Source: Actinomycetes bacterium (GTDB lineage Bacteria; Actinomycetota; Actinomycetes; Actinomycetales; Cellulomonadaceae). From it: a DNA stretch of 12,651 nucleotides. A program made the position numbers and the translations under genes. The stretch is taken from the NCBI GenBank assembly GCA_023461115.1, contig JAEWOA010000034.1, positions 1 through 12,651 of the forward strand, read 5' to 3'. Of the stretch, positions 1 through 6,489 are shown piece after piece. The notes below the pieces were generated by a model. It did no database searches. It was not told the origin of the DNA and was given only the letters and a program-made list of their open reading frames with translations. Positions within the stretch are counted from its first letter, which is position 1. Every line of letters starts with the position of its first letter.

Positions 1-1907
1 GCTCGCAGTGCACCGACTCGCGGTAGCCCTCGATCGCCTCGTCGGCCTTGCGGACCTTGCGGGCGAGGCCCACGACGGCGCGGTCGGCCTGGAACTGCGC
101 GAACGACTGCTCCAGCAGCTCGCGCGCCCGCCGCGGCGCGCGACGCGGCGCGCTCGGCGTCGGTGAGCTCGCGGCGCAGCGCCGCGTACTCGCCGAAGTC
201 GCCCTGGTCGCACTGCATGGCACGCGCGTAGCCCTCGAGCGCCTCGGCGTGCGCTTGCGCCTGCCGGGCCAGCCCGACGACGCCGCGGTCCGCCTGGAAC
301 TGCGCGAACGACGTCTCGAGCACCTCACGGGCTCGGTCCCGGCCCACTTGGGCCACGAGGTTGACCGCCATGTTGTACGTGGGCCGGAAGCTGGACTTGA
401 GCGGGTACAGGCGCTTGGACGCCAGGCCCGCGAGCTGCACCGGGTCCAGGCTGCCCTGCCCGAGCACCACCGCATGGCCCTCGGTGTCGATGCCCCGGCG
501 CCCCGCACGGCCCGTGAGCTGCGTGTACTCCCCCGGCGTCACATCGACGTGGCGTGCGCCGTCCCATTTCACGAGCTTCTCGAGCACCACCGAGCGCGCG
601 GGCATGTTGATGCCGAGCGCCAACGTCTCGGTGGCGAAGACGACCTTCACCAAGCCGCGCGAGAAGAGCTCCTCGACCGTCTCCTTGAACAGCGGGAGCA
701 TGCCCGCGTGGTGCGCCGCGACGCCGCGCGTGAGCGAGTCCGCGAACTCCCAGTAACCGAGCACGTCGAGGTCCTCGGGCGGCACGGACGCGCACCGCTC
801 CTCGACGATCAGCCGGATCTCGGCCTGCTCGGCGGGGCTGGTCAGCCGCACGCCGGCCGCGAGGCACTGCTGGACCGCGCCCTCGCAGCCCGCGCGGGAG
901 AAGATGAACACGATCGCGGGCAGCAGCCGGGCGCGCTCGAGCACGTCGACGACGACGAAACGCGGCGCCGGGCGCAGCCCGCCACCCCCGCCTCCGGGGT
1001 GCCCCGGCCGCCGGCCGCCCGGCCCCCGGAACCCCCTGTCCCCCGGGCCGCGCCGCTCGGTCGGCCCGCTGCGCGCCAGCAGCCTCCGCAGGTCCGGGTT
1101 GATCGGCGGGTCGACGCCCGGGTCCGTGGGGTCCACGTGGCCCGCGTACAGGTCCAGGAGCTCGTCGTGCACGAGCACGTGCTGGCCCAACGGCACGGGC
1201 CGGTGCTCGCTGACGACCACCTCGGTGTCGCCGCGCACCATGGTCAGCCAGTCGCCGAACTCCTCGGCGTTGGACACGGTCGCGGAGAGCGAGACGAGCT
1301 GCACGTCGTCGGGCAGGTGGATGATGACCTCCTCCCAGACCGGCCCGCGGAAGCGGTCGGCCAGGTAGTGCACCTCGTCCATGACGACGAAGCCGAGCCC
1401 GGCCAGGGTCCCGGACCCCGCGTACAGCATGTTGCGGAGCACCTCGGTGGTCATCACGACGATGGGCGCCTCGCCGTTGATCGTCGTGTCGCCCGTGAGG
1501 AGCCCGACTTGGCTCGCGCCGTACCGGCGCACGAGGTCGCCGTACTTCTGGTTGGAGAGCGCCTTGATGGGCGTGGTGTAGAACGCCTTGCGCCCGCCGG
1601 TGAGCGCCAGGTGCACGGCGAACTCGCCGACGACCGTCTTCCCCGCGCCGGTGGGCGCCGCGACGAGCACGCCGGAACCGCGCTCGAGCGCGCGGCACGC
1701 GTCGACCTGGAAGTCGTCGAGCTCGAATCCGAGGAGCGCGCGGAACTCGCCGAGCTGCCCCCGCTCGGACTCGGCGCGGCGGCGCGCGGCGGCGTAGCGG
1801 GCGGCGGGTGGCGGGTCGTCACCGGTGGCGCGGGCAGCGTTCGGCTGCGCCGTCGACGACGGCTGGTCCTTCGAGGGCGAGCGACGATGACGCGAGCGGG
1901 ACGGCAC
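1..1907 (-). CDS. helY: HelY-type DEAD-box (Ski2/Mtr4-like) RNA helicase, 3' end outside window, frameshifted near edge
   Basis: ATP-dependent superfamily 2 helicase of the Ski2/Mtr4 group, probably a cytoplasmic RNA helicase. Visible motifs: Walker A AAPTGAGKT (residues 83-91), DEVH (177-180), SAT (208-210) and motif VI QLTGRAGRRG (463-472). A Gly/Pro/Arg-rich linker (about 280-316) separates the two RecA-like domains. About 635 residues are present; family members are roughly 900, so the C-terminal part lies beyond position 1. The GTG at 1907 is chosen because an in-frame TAG lies three codons before it and the protein reads N-terminally complete from there. No Shine-Dalgarno is seen; a TAGGCT hexamer just upstream suggests a leaderless start. 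Between about 125 and 150 the frame changes: the family-like sequence SFAQFQADR recurs 205 nt after its first copy, one base out of frame. This is a pseudogene, a sequencing or assembly error, or a chimeric join. In M. tuberculosis helY also lies beside tatC, which supports the name. Confidence 0.85.
   Translation of the reverse strand, partial: MPSRSRHRRSPSKDQPSSTAQPNAARATGDDPPPAARYAAARRRAESERGQLGEFRALLGFELDDFQVDACRALERGSGVLVAAPTGAGKTVVGEFAVHLALTGGRKAFYTTPIKALSNQKYGDLVRRYGASQVGLLTGDTTINGEAPIVVMTTEVLRNMLYAGSGTLAGLGFVVMDEVHYLADRFRGPVWEEVIIHLPDDVQLVSLSATVSNAEEFGDWLTMVRGDTEVVVSEHRPVPLGQHVLVHDELLDLYAGHVDPTDPGVDPPINPDLRRLLARSGPTERRGPGDRGFRGPGGRRPGHPGGGGGGLRPAPRFVVVDVLERARLLPAIVFIFSRAGCEGAVQQCLAAGVRLTSPAEQAEIRLIVEERCASVPPEDLDVLGYWEFADSLTRGVAAHHAGMLPLFKETVEELFSRGLVKVVFATETLALGINMPARSVVLEKLVKWDGARHVDVTPGEYTQLTGRAGRRGIDTEGHAVVLGQGSLDPVQLAGLASKRLYPLKSSFRPTYNMAVNLVAQVGRDRAREVLETSFAQFQADRGVVGLARQAQAHAEALEGYARAMQCDQGDFGEYAALRRELTDAERAASRAAAGARAAGAVVRAVPGRPRRRGPRPQGPQGRRGDRGLPRVGALR
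2..124 (-). repeat. Copy B of the imperfect duplication, shifted by one base
   Basis: Encodes RELLEQ-SFAQFQADRAVVGLARK and following residues, but only in a frame displaced by one nucleotide from copy A. A 20-base block is identical in the two copies. Copy B reads as a family-like coding sequence in its own frame, so it evolved under coding constraint rather than as a recently decayed duplicate. Confidence 0.75.
207..329 (-). repeat. Copy A of an imperfect tandem duplication in the helicase
   Basis: Encodes REVLET-SFAQFQADRGVVGLAR and the following helix, in frame with the upstream helicase domains. It pairs with copy B at 2-124, offset by 205 nt. By hand count about 90 of 123 bases match, and 21 of the 35 residues starting at SFAQ match. 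Many differences are synonymous. Confidence 0.75.
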
Positions 1908-1913
1908 GCGACC

Positions 1914-1919
1914 AGCCTA
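1914..1919 (-). promoter_or_regulatory. Putative -10 hexamer of the helicase gene (leaderless start)
   Basis: TAGGCT on the minus strand matches the actinobacterial TANNNT -10 consensus and ends 6 nt before the GTG start at 1907, so transcription would begin at or near the start codon. No -35 match was found. The TAG within it is also the in-frame stop that limits the upstream extent of the ORF. Confidence 0.4.
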
Positions 1920-1920
1920 G

Positions 1921-1941
1921 GCGCCGCGTGGCGGGCGGCGC
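1921..1941 (-). terminator. GC hairpin after the lipid kinase gene, possible terminator
   Basis: A perfect 7-bp inverted repeat (GCGCCGC / GCGGCGC) with a 7-nt loop begins 7 nt after the lipid kinase stop codon. There is no T-tract, which is common for high-GC actinobacteria. It lies immediately upstream of the putative helicase -10 hexamer, so it would separate the tat/lipid-kinase transcript from the helicase transcript. Confidence 0.45.
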
Positions 1942-1948
1942 GGGACGC

Positions 1949-2863
1949 TCAGCAGAGCACCGACAGCGCGCCGGGGTCGACCGTGGCGCGCAGCGGCAGC
2001 GGTCCGATGCGCTCACCGTCGGCGAACGCGGCCGGCGCGTGCGCTCCGAGCGCGTCGACTGGCTCGATCAGCACCGTGCGCGAGCGACGCACGTGCACCG
2101 CGGGATGGCCGATGTGCTTGCCCTGGTAGATGCCCGGGAAGATCCGCACCACCTCGGCCTTCCCGAGTGGCCCTGCGTACACCACGTCGAGCAGACCGTC
2201 GTCGACCTGCGCGTCGGGCGCGATCTGCAGGCCGCCGCCGATCCACGGGACGTTGGCCACCGCGACCAGGGTGCCGGCCGACTCCCAGACGCCGTCGTCG
2301 AAGGTCACGCGGTAGCCGAACGGCCGGAACCGGCCGAGCTCGGACACCAGCGCCCGCACATACCGCGCCGAGCCCTTGGGCCACGTGAGATCGTTGGCAC
2401 GGGCGTTCACGGCGGCGTCGATTCCGCACGACAACGCGCCGACGAACCACTCGTGGGCGTGGTGCTCCGGGGAGCCGACCCGCACCGCGTCGACCCGTCG
2501 CGGCCCGCGCTCGATGCCGTGCTCGATCGCCGCGATCGCGGCGTCGACGTCGCCCCGCGGCAGCGCGAGCGTGCGGGCGATGTCGTTGCCCGTGCCCGCC
2601 GCGACGATCCCCAGCGGCAGCGCGGTGCCCGCGACCACGTTCACGCCGAGGTGCACCATGCCGTCGCCGCCGACCACCACCAGCGCGTCGAGGCCCTGCA
2701 CCGCGGCGGCCCGGGCGCGGTCGGTGGCCTGCGCGAGCGTCGGGCCGGACAGGTCCTCGACCTTGTGGCCGCGCGCGCGCAGCAGGTCGTGCACGCGGCG
2801 TCCGGCGTCGGTCCCGCGGCCCTTGCCGGCCGTCGGGTTGACGACGACTCCGAGATGGATCAC
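1949..2863 (-). CDS. Diacylglycerol kinase family lipid kinase
   Basis: A 304-residue protein of the DAGK catalytic-domain (DgkB/YegS-like) family, which phosphorylates diacylglycerol or a related lipid with ATP at the cytoplasmic membrane face. Visible motifs: N-terminal VVVNPTAGKGRG (6-17), nucleotide-binding GGDG (65-68), GTGND (90-94), DGLLDV (222-227) and DGE (282-284). Length is normal for the family. The GTG at 2863 begins VIHLGVVVNP, the usual N-terminus, with an AGGAG ribosome-binding site 8 to 9 nt upstream. It overlaps the tatC stop by 4 nt (GTGA), implying translational coupling. The actual lipid substrate cannot be read from sequence; in M. tuberculosis relatives roles in phosphatidylinositol mannoside-type lipid metabolism have been discussed. 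A hairpin follows the stop. Confidence 0.9.
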   Translation of the reverse strand: MIHLGVVVNPTAGKGRGTDAGRRVHDLLRARGHKVEDLSGPTLAQATDRARAAAVQGLDALVVVGGDGMVHLGVNVVAGTALPLGIVAAGTGNDIARTLALPRGDVDAAIAAIEHGIERGPRRVDAVRVGSPEHHAHEWFVGALSCGIDAAVNARANDLTWPKGSARYVRALVSELGRFRPFGYRVTFDDGVWESAGTLVAVANVPWIGGGLQIAPDAQVDDGLLDVVYAGPLGKAEVVRIFPGIYQGKHIGHPAVHVRRSRTVLIEPVDALGAHAPAAFADGERIGPLPLRATVDPGALSVLC

Positions 2864-3723
2864 GCGCTTGCTCCTGCCGTGCCGGGGGCGGCGTCCGGGG
2901 CGTCCCCGACGACCTTGTCGCCGGGCATGGTGCCGTCCAGCCGCGGCAGCCCCGCGGCGACGCGCCGACGGTCGACCCGCCGGTCGTGCAGCATGCACAC
3001 TCCGACCGCGGCGAAGTACAGCAAACAGATCGGAACCGCCACGACGATCATCGTCAGCGCGTCCGGCGTGGGCGTCATCACGGCGGCGAAGACGAACGCG
3101 ACCAGGACGGCCCACCGCCAGCCCTTCGCCCACGTCCTCGCCGTCCCGATGCCCGCGAAGTTCAGCGCCACCATGACGATCGGCAGGAGGAACGCGAGGC
3201 CGAACGCGAGGATGAGCCGCATGACGAAGCTCAGGTAGGTCTGCGCGTCGATGAGGTTGAACGCGCCGTCGGGGATGAAGTCGGTGAGCAGCGAGACCGC
3301 GTTCGGCAGCGCCCACCAGGCCAGGAATGCGCCCGCCAAGAACAGCGGGACCGCGGCCGCCAGGAACCCGACCGCGTAGCGCCGCTCCTTCGTGGTCAGC
3401 CCAGGGGTGATGAACGCCCACAGCTGGTAGAGCCACCACGGGCTGCTGACCAGGACGCCGAGGAACAGCGACACCTTGACCTTGACGTCGAACGACGTCG
3501 CGACGCCCGCGAAGTTCAGCGCCACCAAGGTGTCCCGCTTGGCCGCCACGTCCTGCAGCGGCTGTTGCAGCAGCTCGAACACCGGGTCGTAGAGGAACCA
3601 TCCGACGACGGCCCCGGCGACGAGTCCGAGCGCGGCGAGGAAGAACCGCTTGCGCAGCTCGACGAGATGCGCGCGCAGGGGCATGCGGCCGGACCGGTCC
3701 CGGCTCGCCTTCGAGCGGGCCAC
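2860..3723 (-). CDS. tatC: Sec-independent protein translocase subunit TatC
   Basis: Six-helix membrane receptor of the twin-arginine translocase, which recognises RR signal peptides of folded exported proteins. Visible family features: N-terminal HLVELRKR (19-26), the periplasmic-loop and helix-2 block SSPWWLYQLWAFITPGLTTKERR (93-115) with E113 at the position of E. coli E103, and YLSFVM (163-168) leading into TM4. The C-terminus (about 250-287) is a hydrophilic tail. Aligning by eye, the TM4 glutamate (E. coli E170) is replaced by L179 in AFLLP. The GTG start at 3723 lies 3 nt after the tatA stop; no strong ribosome-binding site, so coupling to tatA is likely. The 287-residue length is normal for actinobacterial members. 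Confidence 0.95.
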   Translation of the reverse strand: MARSKASRDRSGRMPLRAHLVELRKRFFLAALGLVAGAVVGWFLYDPVFELLQQPLQDVAAKRDTLVALNFAGVATSFDVKVKVSLFLGVLVSSPWWLYQLWAFITPGLTTKERRYAVGFLAAAVPLFLAGAFLAWWALPNAVSLLTDFIPDGAFNLIDAQTYLSFVMRLILAFGLAFLLPIVMVALNFAGIGTARTWAKGWRWAVLVAFVFAAVMTPTPDALTMIVVAVPICLLYFAAVGVCMLHDRRVDRRRVAAGLPRLDGTMPGDKVVGDAPDAAPGTAGASA

Positions 3724-3726
3724 CCG

Positions 3727-4017
3727 TCAGGCCGCGGGCGGCTGGCCGCCCTCGGTCGGGCGGTCGGCGGGTGGGGCCGCCGGGGCGTCCTGCACCGTGG
3801 GCGTGGCGGGCGGGACGGGCGGCGCGGCCGGCGGCGGCGTGGTGGCGGCAGGCGTGGCCGACGGGTCGTCCTTGAGGTCCTTGACCTCGGACTTGAAGAT
3901 CTTCAGCGACTGGCCGACGCTCTTGGCGAGGTCAGGCAGACGCTTCGCGCCGAACAGCAGCACGATGACGACAAGCAGCACAACGATGTGCCAGGTCTGC
4001 AAGGCTCCGCGGCCCAT
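3727..4017 (-). CDS. tatA: Twin-arginine translocase subunit TatA
   Basis: A 96-residue TatA/E protein that oligomerises with TatC to form the export pore. It has one N-terminal membrane helix (about 9-22), the hinge FGAKRLPDL (22-30), an amphipathic helix to about 42 (SVGQSLKIFKSEVKDL), and a disordered Ala/Pro-rich tail (about 52-96). The ATG at 4017 is preceded by a purine-rich AGAGGGA ribosome-binding site about 5 nt away. It is first gene of tatA-tatC-lipid kinase. No tatB is in the window; TatB is often encoded elsewhere in actinobacteria. The same order beside pafBC and helY is known from mycobacteria. Confidence 0.95.
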   Translation of the reverse strand: MGRGALQTWHIVVLLVVIVLLFGAKRLPDLAKSVGQSLKIFKSEVKDLKDDPSATPAATTPPPAAPPVPPATPTVQDAPAAPPADRPTEGGQPPAA

Positions 4018-4049
4018 GACGTCCCTCTTCTCGCGTGGATAGCCCCCTG

Positions 4050-4055
4050 ATCGTA
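4050..4055 (-). promoter_or_regulatory. Possible -10 hexamer for the tatA-tatC-lipid kinase operon
   Basis: TACGAT on the minus strand fits TANNNT and lies 32 nt before the tatA ATG, leaving room for a short leader carrying the AGAGGGA ribosome-binding site. No convincing -35 box. The 97-nt gap between the upstream gene and tatA is the only sizeable intergenic space on this side of the window, so a promoter here is reasonable. Confidence 0.3.
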
Positions 4056-4116
4056 CCTTCGCTGCCCGCGAGCCAGTTCGACGCTCAGGCGCCGCCGCAG
4101 CCGGCCGTCGCCGGGC

Positions 4117-4452
4117 TCAGCTCCAGTAGGCGCGCCACGAGCGGGCCGTGCGCGCATGGCGCTCGCTGCGGGCGAGCCGGCGCTCCGCGCGCTCGTCACG
4201 CAGCTCCGCCACGCGGTCGCGCAACGGCTCGCGGTCGTCGAACAGAGTCGCACGCGGGCGCTCACGCTCGGCGGCGAGCGCACGCAGCTCCTCGAGCCGC
4301 TCGGACAACTGCCCGGCCACGTCGCTCGCGCGGGCCAGCTCGCGGCCCAGCGCGGCCAGGGACCGCCACAGGCTCCGACCCAGGAAGAACGCGCCGACGA
4401 GCGCGCCGACCACCAGCAGCGCCCACACCCCGAACCATGCCCAGCCGCTCAT
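4117..4452 (-). CDS. Small membrane-anchored coiled-coil protein, function unknown
   Basis: A 111-residue protein I do not recognise as a named family. Residues about 5-25 (GWAWFGVWALLVVGALVGAF) form one hydrophobic, probably membrane-spanning helix. The rest is charged and helix-prone (about 33-70 and 74-105), rich in Arg, Glu, Ala and Leu, consistent with a short cytoplasmic coiled coil. It has no Cys or His cluster and no catalytic motif. The ATG at 4452 overlaps the pafC stop by 4 nt (ATGA) and has a GGAGG ribosome-binding site 4 to 5 nt upstream, good evidence that it is translated. Position between pafC and tatA could mean co-regulation with either unit, but nothing shows a shared function. 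Confidence 0.7.
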   Translation of the reverse strand: MSGWAWFGVWALLVVGALVGAFFLGRSLWRSLAALGRELARASDVAGQLSERLEELRALAAERERPRATLFDDREPLRDRVAELRDERAERRLARSERHARTARSWRAYWS

Positions 4453-5420
4453 CGCGCCTCCGCGAGCGGGCCGTAGGCCGCCAGCGCCACGCGTGCCTGC
4501 CGCGCCACGTCGGCGGCGAGCGCCGCCGGCCGCACGTCCAGCACCACGTCCGCGACCCGCGTGAGCAACTGCCGGACCCACACCGGGTTGACGATCCGCA
4601 GGTCCACCTCGAACGAGCCGTCGTCCAGGTTGCGCACCGCCTCGACGGGAGTCACCTCCGCGACGCCGCGCGCCGAGCTCGCGAGCCGGAGCGTCACGAG
4701 CTCACCCTCAGGGCCGGGCACGAACTGGTCCGCGGACCTGCTCACCGGGTGGAGCTCGGCGCGCTCGTCGAGCACCTCCGCCGTCAGAATCCGGTCCACC
4801 CGGAACAGCCGCTCGTCGTCGACCGAGCGGCACCACGCCAGCAGGTACGAGCGCTCGGCGTCCGCCACCAGGCGGATCGGGTCGACGTCGCGCTCGGACG
4901 CCACGTCCGCCGCGTTGACGTAGCGCAGGTGCAGCCGCCGGCCCTCGCGCAGGGCCGTCGCCACGGCGCCCGCGACCTCCGGGGCCGCCTCGACCGACAG
5001 CGCGACGTCCACGGCGCCGGCGGCGTCGCCCACCGCGGCAGTCAGCTTCGCGAGGGCGGAGCGCAATACCGCGGCACGCTCCTCGTCGAGCGCCGGGCTC
5101 ATGCTCGCCTCGAGCGCGCGCAGGGCCGCGACCAGCGCGAGGCCCTCACGGGCCGCGAGCCGCAGCGGGCGCGTCATGTTGCGGGAGTCCGTCAGCCGCA
5201 CCACGCCCCGATCGAGCGCGCTCGCGTCGAAGTCGATCAGGTCGTAGGGCATGTACCCGGGTGTGCCGGTGACCCACAACGTGTCGATGTCCCGCATCGC
5301 CTGTTGGGGAGTGACGCCGAACTGCTTGGCGAACCGGTCGACGCTCACGTCCTCGTGGCGGTCCAGGTAGGCGATCATGCCGAGCAGCCGCAGCGCCCGG
5401 TCGCTCGCTCGCTCAGCCAC
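4449..5420 (-). CDS. pafC: WYL-domain transcriptional regulator PafC
   Basis: A 323-residue partner of PafB. In mycobacteria the PafBC heterodimer activates the LexA-independent DNA damage regulon. N-terminal winged helix-turn-helix-like region (about 5-80, containing FAKQFGVTPQQAMRDIDTLW), a middle linker, WYL domain (about 138-225) with SYLLAWCR (191-198) matching the W/S-Y-L signature and FRVDRI (206-211), and a C-terminal extension domain. The GTG at 5420 has a GGAGG ribosome-binding site 9 nt upstream and overlaps the pafB stop by 8 nt, so the two are translationally coupled. Known work suggests WYL domains bind single-stranded DNA as the damage signal. Assigned as PafC by order, size and downstream tatA. 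Confidence 0.9.
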   Translation of the reverse strand: MAERASDRALRLLGMIAYLDRHEDVSVDRFAKQFGVTPQQAMRDIDTLWVTGTPGYMPYDLIDFDASALDRGVVRLTDSRNMTRPLRLAAREGLALVAALRALEASMSPALDEERAAVLRSALAKLTAAVGDAAGAVDVALSVEAAPEVAGAVATALREGRRLHLRYVNAADVASERDVDPIRLVADAERSYLLAWCRSVDDERLFRVDRILTAEVLDERAELHPVSRSADQFVPGPEGELVTLRLASSARGVAEVTPVEAVRNLDDGSFEVDLRIVNPVWVRQLLTRVADVVLDVRPAALAADVARQARVALAAYGPLAEAR

Positions 5421-6456
5421 GGCCCACCGCCTCCACCGCGACGGGTGCGGCCGCGTCCAGGCGCGCCGCCGTGCGCAGCAGGTGCAGCACGTGCTCACGG
5501 ACGTCGGGCGGGTCGAGCACGAGCACAGCGTCGCCGTAGCCGGCGAGCTCCTCGGCGAGCTCCCACGGGGCCCGGTACTCGACGAAGACGAGGTCGCGGC
5601 CGACGATGAGCGGGCCGACGGCGGAATCCGCGCGCCAGTCCGGCGCGTCCTGCGGCGTCGGGATCGCGCGCGCACGTTGCGCCGCGACGCGGTCGGGGAC
5701 GATCGCGAGCGCGGCCACCCGCACCGGACCGGCCCGCCACGCCCTCGTCGCCTCGTCGAGCTGCTCGGGCGTCGGCGCCGCGGCCCCGCCGGGCTCCCCC
5801 ACGGTCCGCACCCCGCCCTCGATCCGGCTCAGCCGGTACGACCGGCTGGCGCCGCGCCCGCGGTCGAGCCCGATCAGCACCCAGCCACCCCGCCGCGCGA
5901 GCAGGCGCCACGGCTCGACGACGCGCTCGCGCACCTCGCCTGTGTTGGCGGCGCGGTAGACGAACCGCACCGCCTGACGCGCCTGGATCGCATCCACGAG
6001 CGGCACGAACGCCCCACCACCGGACTGGACGCGCGGCGTGAGGCCCGCGACGAAGTCGGTGGAGCCCGGCGCGACTCCCACCGCCTGCAGCTTGGTCAGC
6101 GCACGCGACGTGTCGAGCTGCATCGCACGGTCCTGCCAGAGCCGCGCCGCCACACTCAGCACACCGAGCTCGGCGGCCGTGAGCTCGAGCTCCGGCAGCT
6201 CGTAAGCGTCGAGGTCGACTCGGTAGCCGATGTCGTCGCCGTGCGCGGCGTCGGTCACGGTGACCAGAGGGATGCCGAGCTCGCGAAGCGCGTCCTTGTC
6301 ACGCTCGAACATGCGTTCGAACGCTTCGTCGCTCGGCGCGTCCGCGTAGCCGGCGACGCTGCGGCGCACCTGGTCCTTGGTCATCCGCCCGTGCGCGTTG
6401 ACAAGGGCGATCACCAAGTTGACGAGGCGTTCGGCGGGGTCGATCTGAGTGGGCAT
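5413..6456 (-). CDS. pafB: WYL-domain transcriptional regulator PafB
   Basis: A 347-residue DNA-binding regulator, partner of PafC. Residues about 8-62 form the N-terminal winged-helix region (RLVNLVIALVNAHGRMTKDQ onward, with a DKDALRELGIPL segment typical of the family). The WYL domain spans about 150-230, with EPWRLLARRGGWVLIGLD (181-198) and YRLSRI (207-212). A C-terminal WCX-like domain ends at about 345. The ATG at 6456 is the first in-frame start that gives the family N-terminus; there is no Shine-Dalgarno, and a TACGGT hexamer ends 7 nt upstream, suggesting a leaderless message. In proteasome-bearing relatives pafA lies upstream; here that place is taken by a divergent DUF3866 gene. 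Confidence 0.9.
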   Translation of the reverse strand: MPTQIDPAERLVNLVIALVNAHGRMTKDQVRRSVAGYADAPSDEAFERMFERDKDALRELGIPLVTVTDAAHGDDIGYRVDLDAYELPELELTAAELGVLSVAARLWQDRAMQLDTSRALTKLQAVGVAPGSTDFVAGLTPRVQSGGGAFVPLVDAIQARQAVRFVYRAANTGEVRERVVEPWRLLARRGGWVLIGLDRGRGASRSYRLSRIEGGVRTVGEPGGAAAPTPEQLDEATRAWRAGPVRVAALAIVPDRVAAQRARAIPTPQDAPDWRADSAVGPLIVGRDLVFVEYRAPWELAEELAGYGDAVLVLDPPDVREHVLHLLRTAARLDAAAPVAVEAVGRG

Positions 6457-6489
6457 CGGGACAACCGTAATGGCCGGTAGCGTGGAACG
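6457..6489. promoter_or_regulatory. Compact divergent promoter region between pafB and the DUF3866 gene
   Basis: Only 33 bp separate the two start codons. The minus strand carries TACGGT (6464-6469), 7 nt before the pafB ATG. The plus strand carries TAGCGT (6478-6483), 6 nt before the GTG at 6490. Both fit TANNNT -10 boxes of leaderless transcripts. No good TTGACA-like -35 and no match to the PafBC-dependent RecA-NDp-type element (TTGTC...TANNNT) was found in the gap. The two polymerase footprints would overlap. Confidence 0.45.

Noticed and set aside
48..2129. Long plus-strand open frame (693 codons) antisense to the helicase
   Set aside because: The minus strand encodes clear helicase motifs here. 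The plus-strand translation is Arg/Ala/His-rich low-complexity sequence, as expected from high-GC antisense frames.
1949..3601. 550-residue version of the lipid kinase
   Set aside because: The upstream part is a shadow of tatC; the GTG at 2863 has a ribosome-binding site and the correct family N-terminus.
1808..6480. Other long plus-strand open frames (1808-3238, 2986-4050, 4035-5609, 5377-6480)
   Set aside because: All lie antisense to well-supported minus-strand genes (lipid kinase, tatC, tatA, pafC, pafB) and show no recognisable domain.
6457..6489. PafBC-dependent (RecA-NDp-type) operator controlling its own promoter
   Set aside because: The TTGTC-containing upstream half is not in the right place relative to either -10 hexamer.
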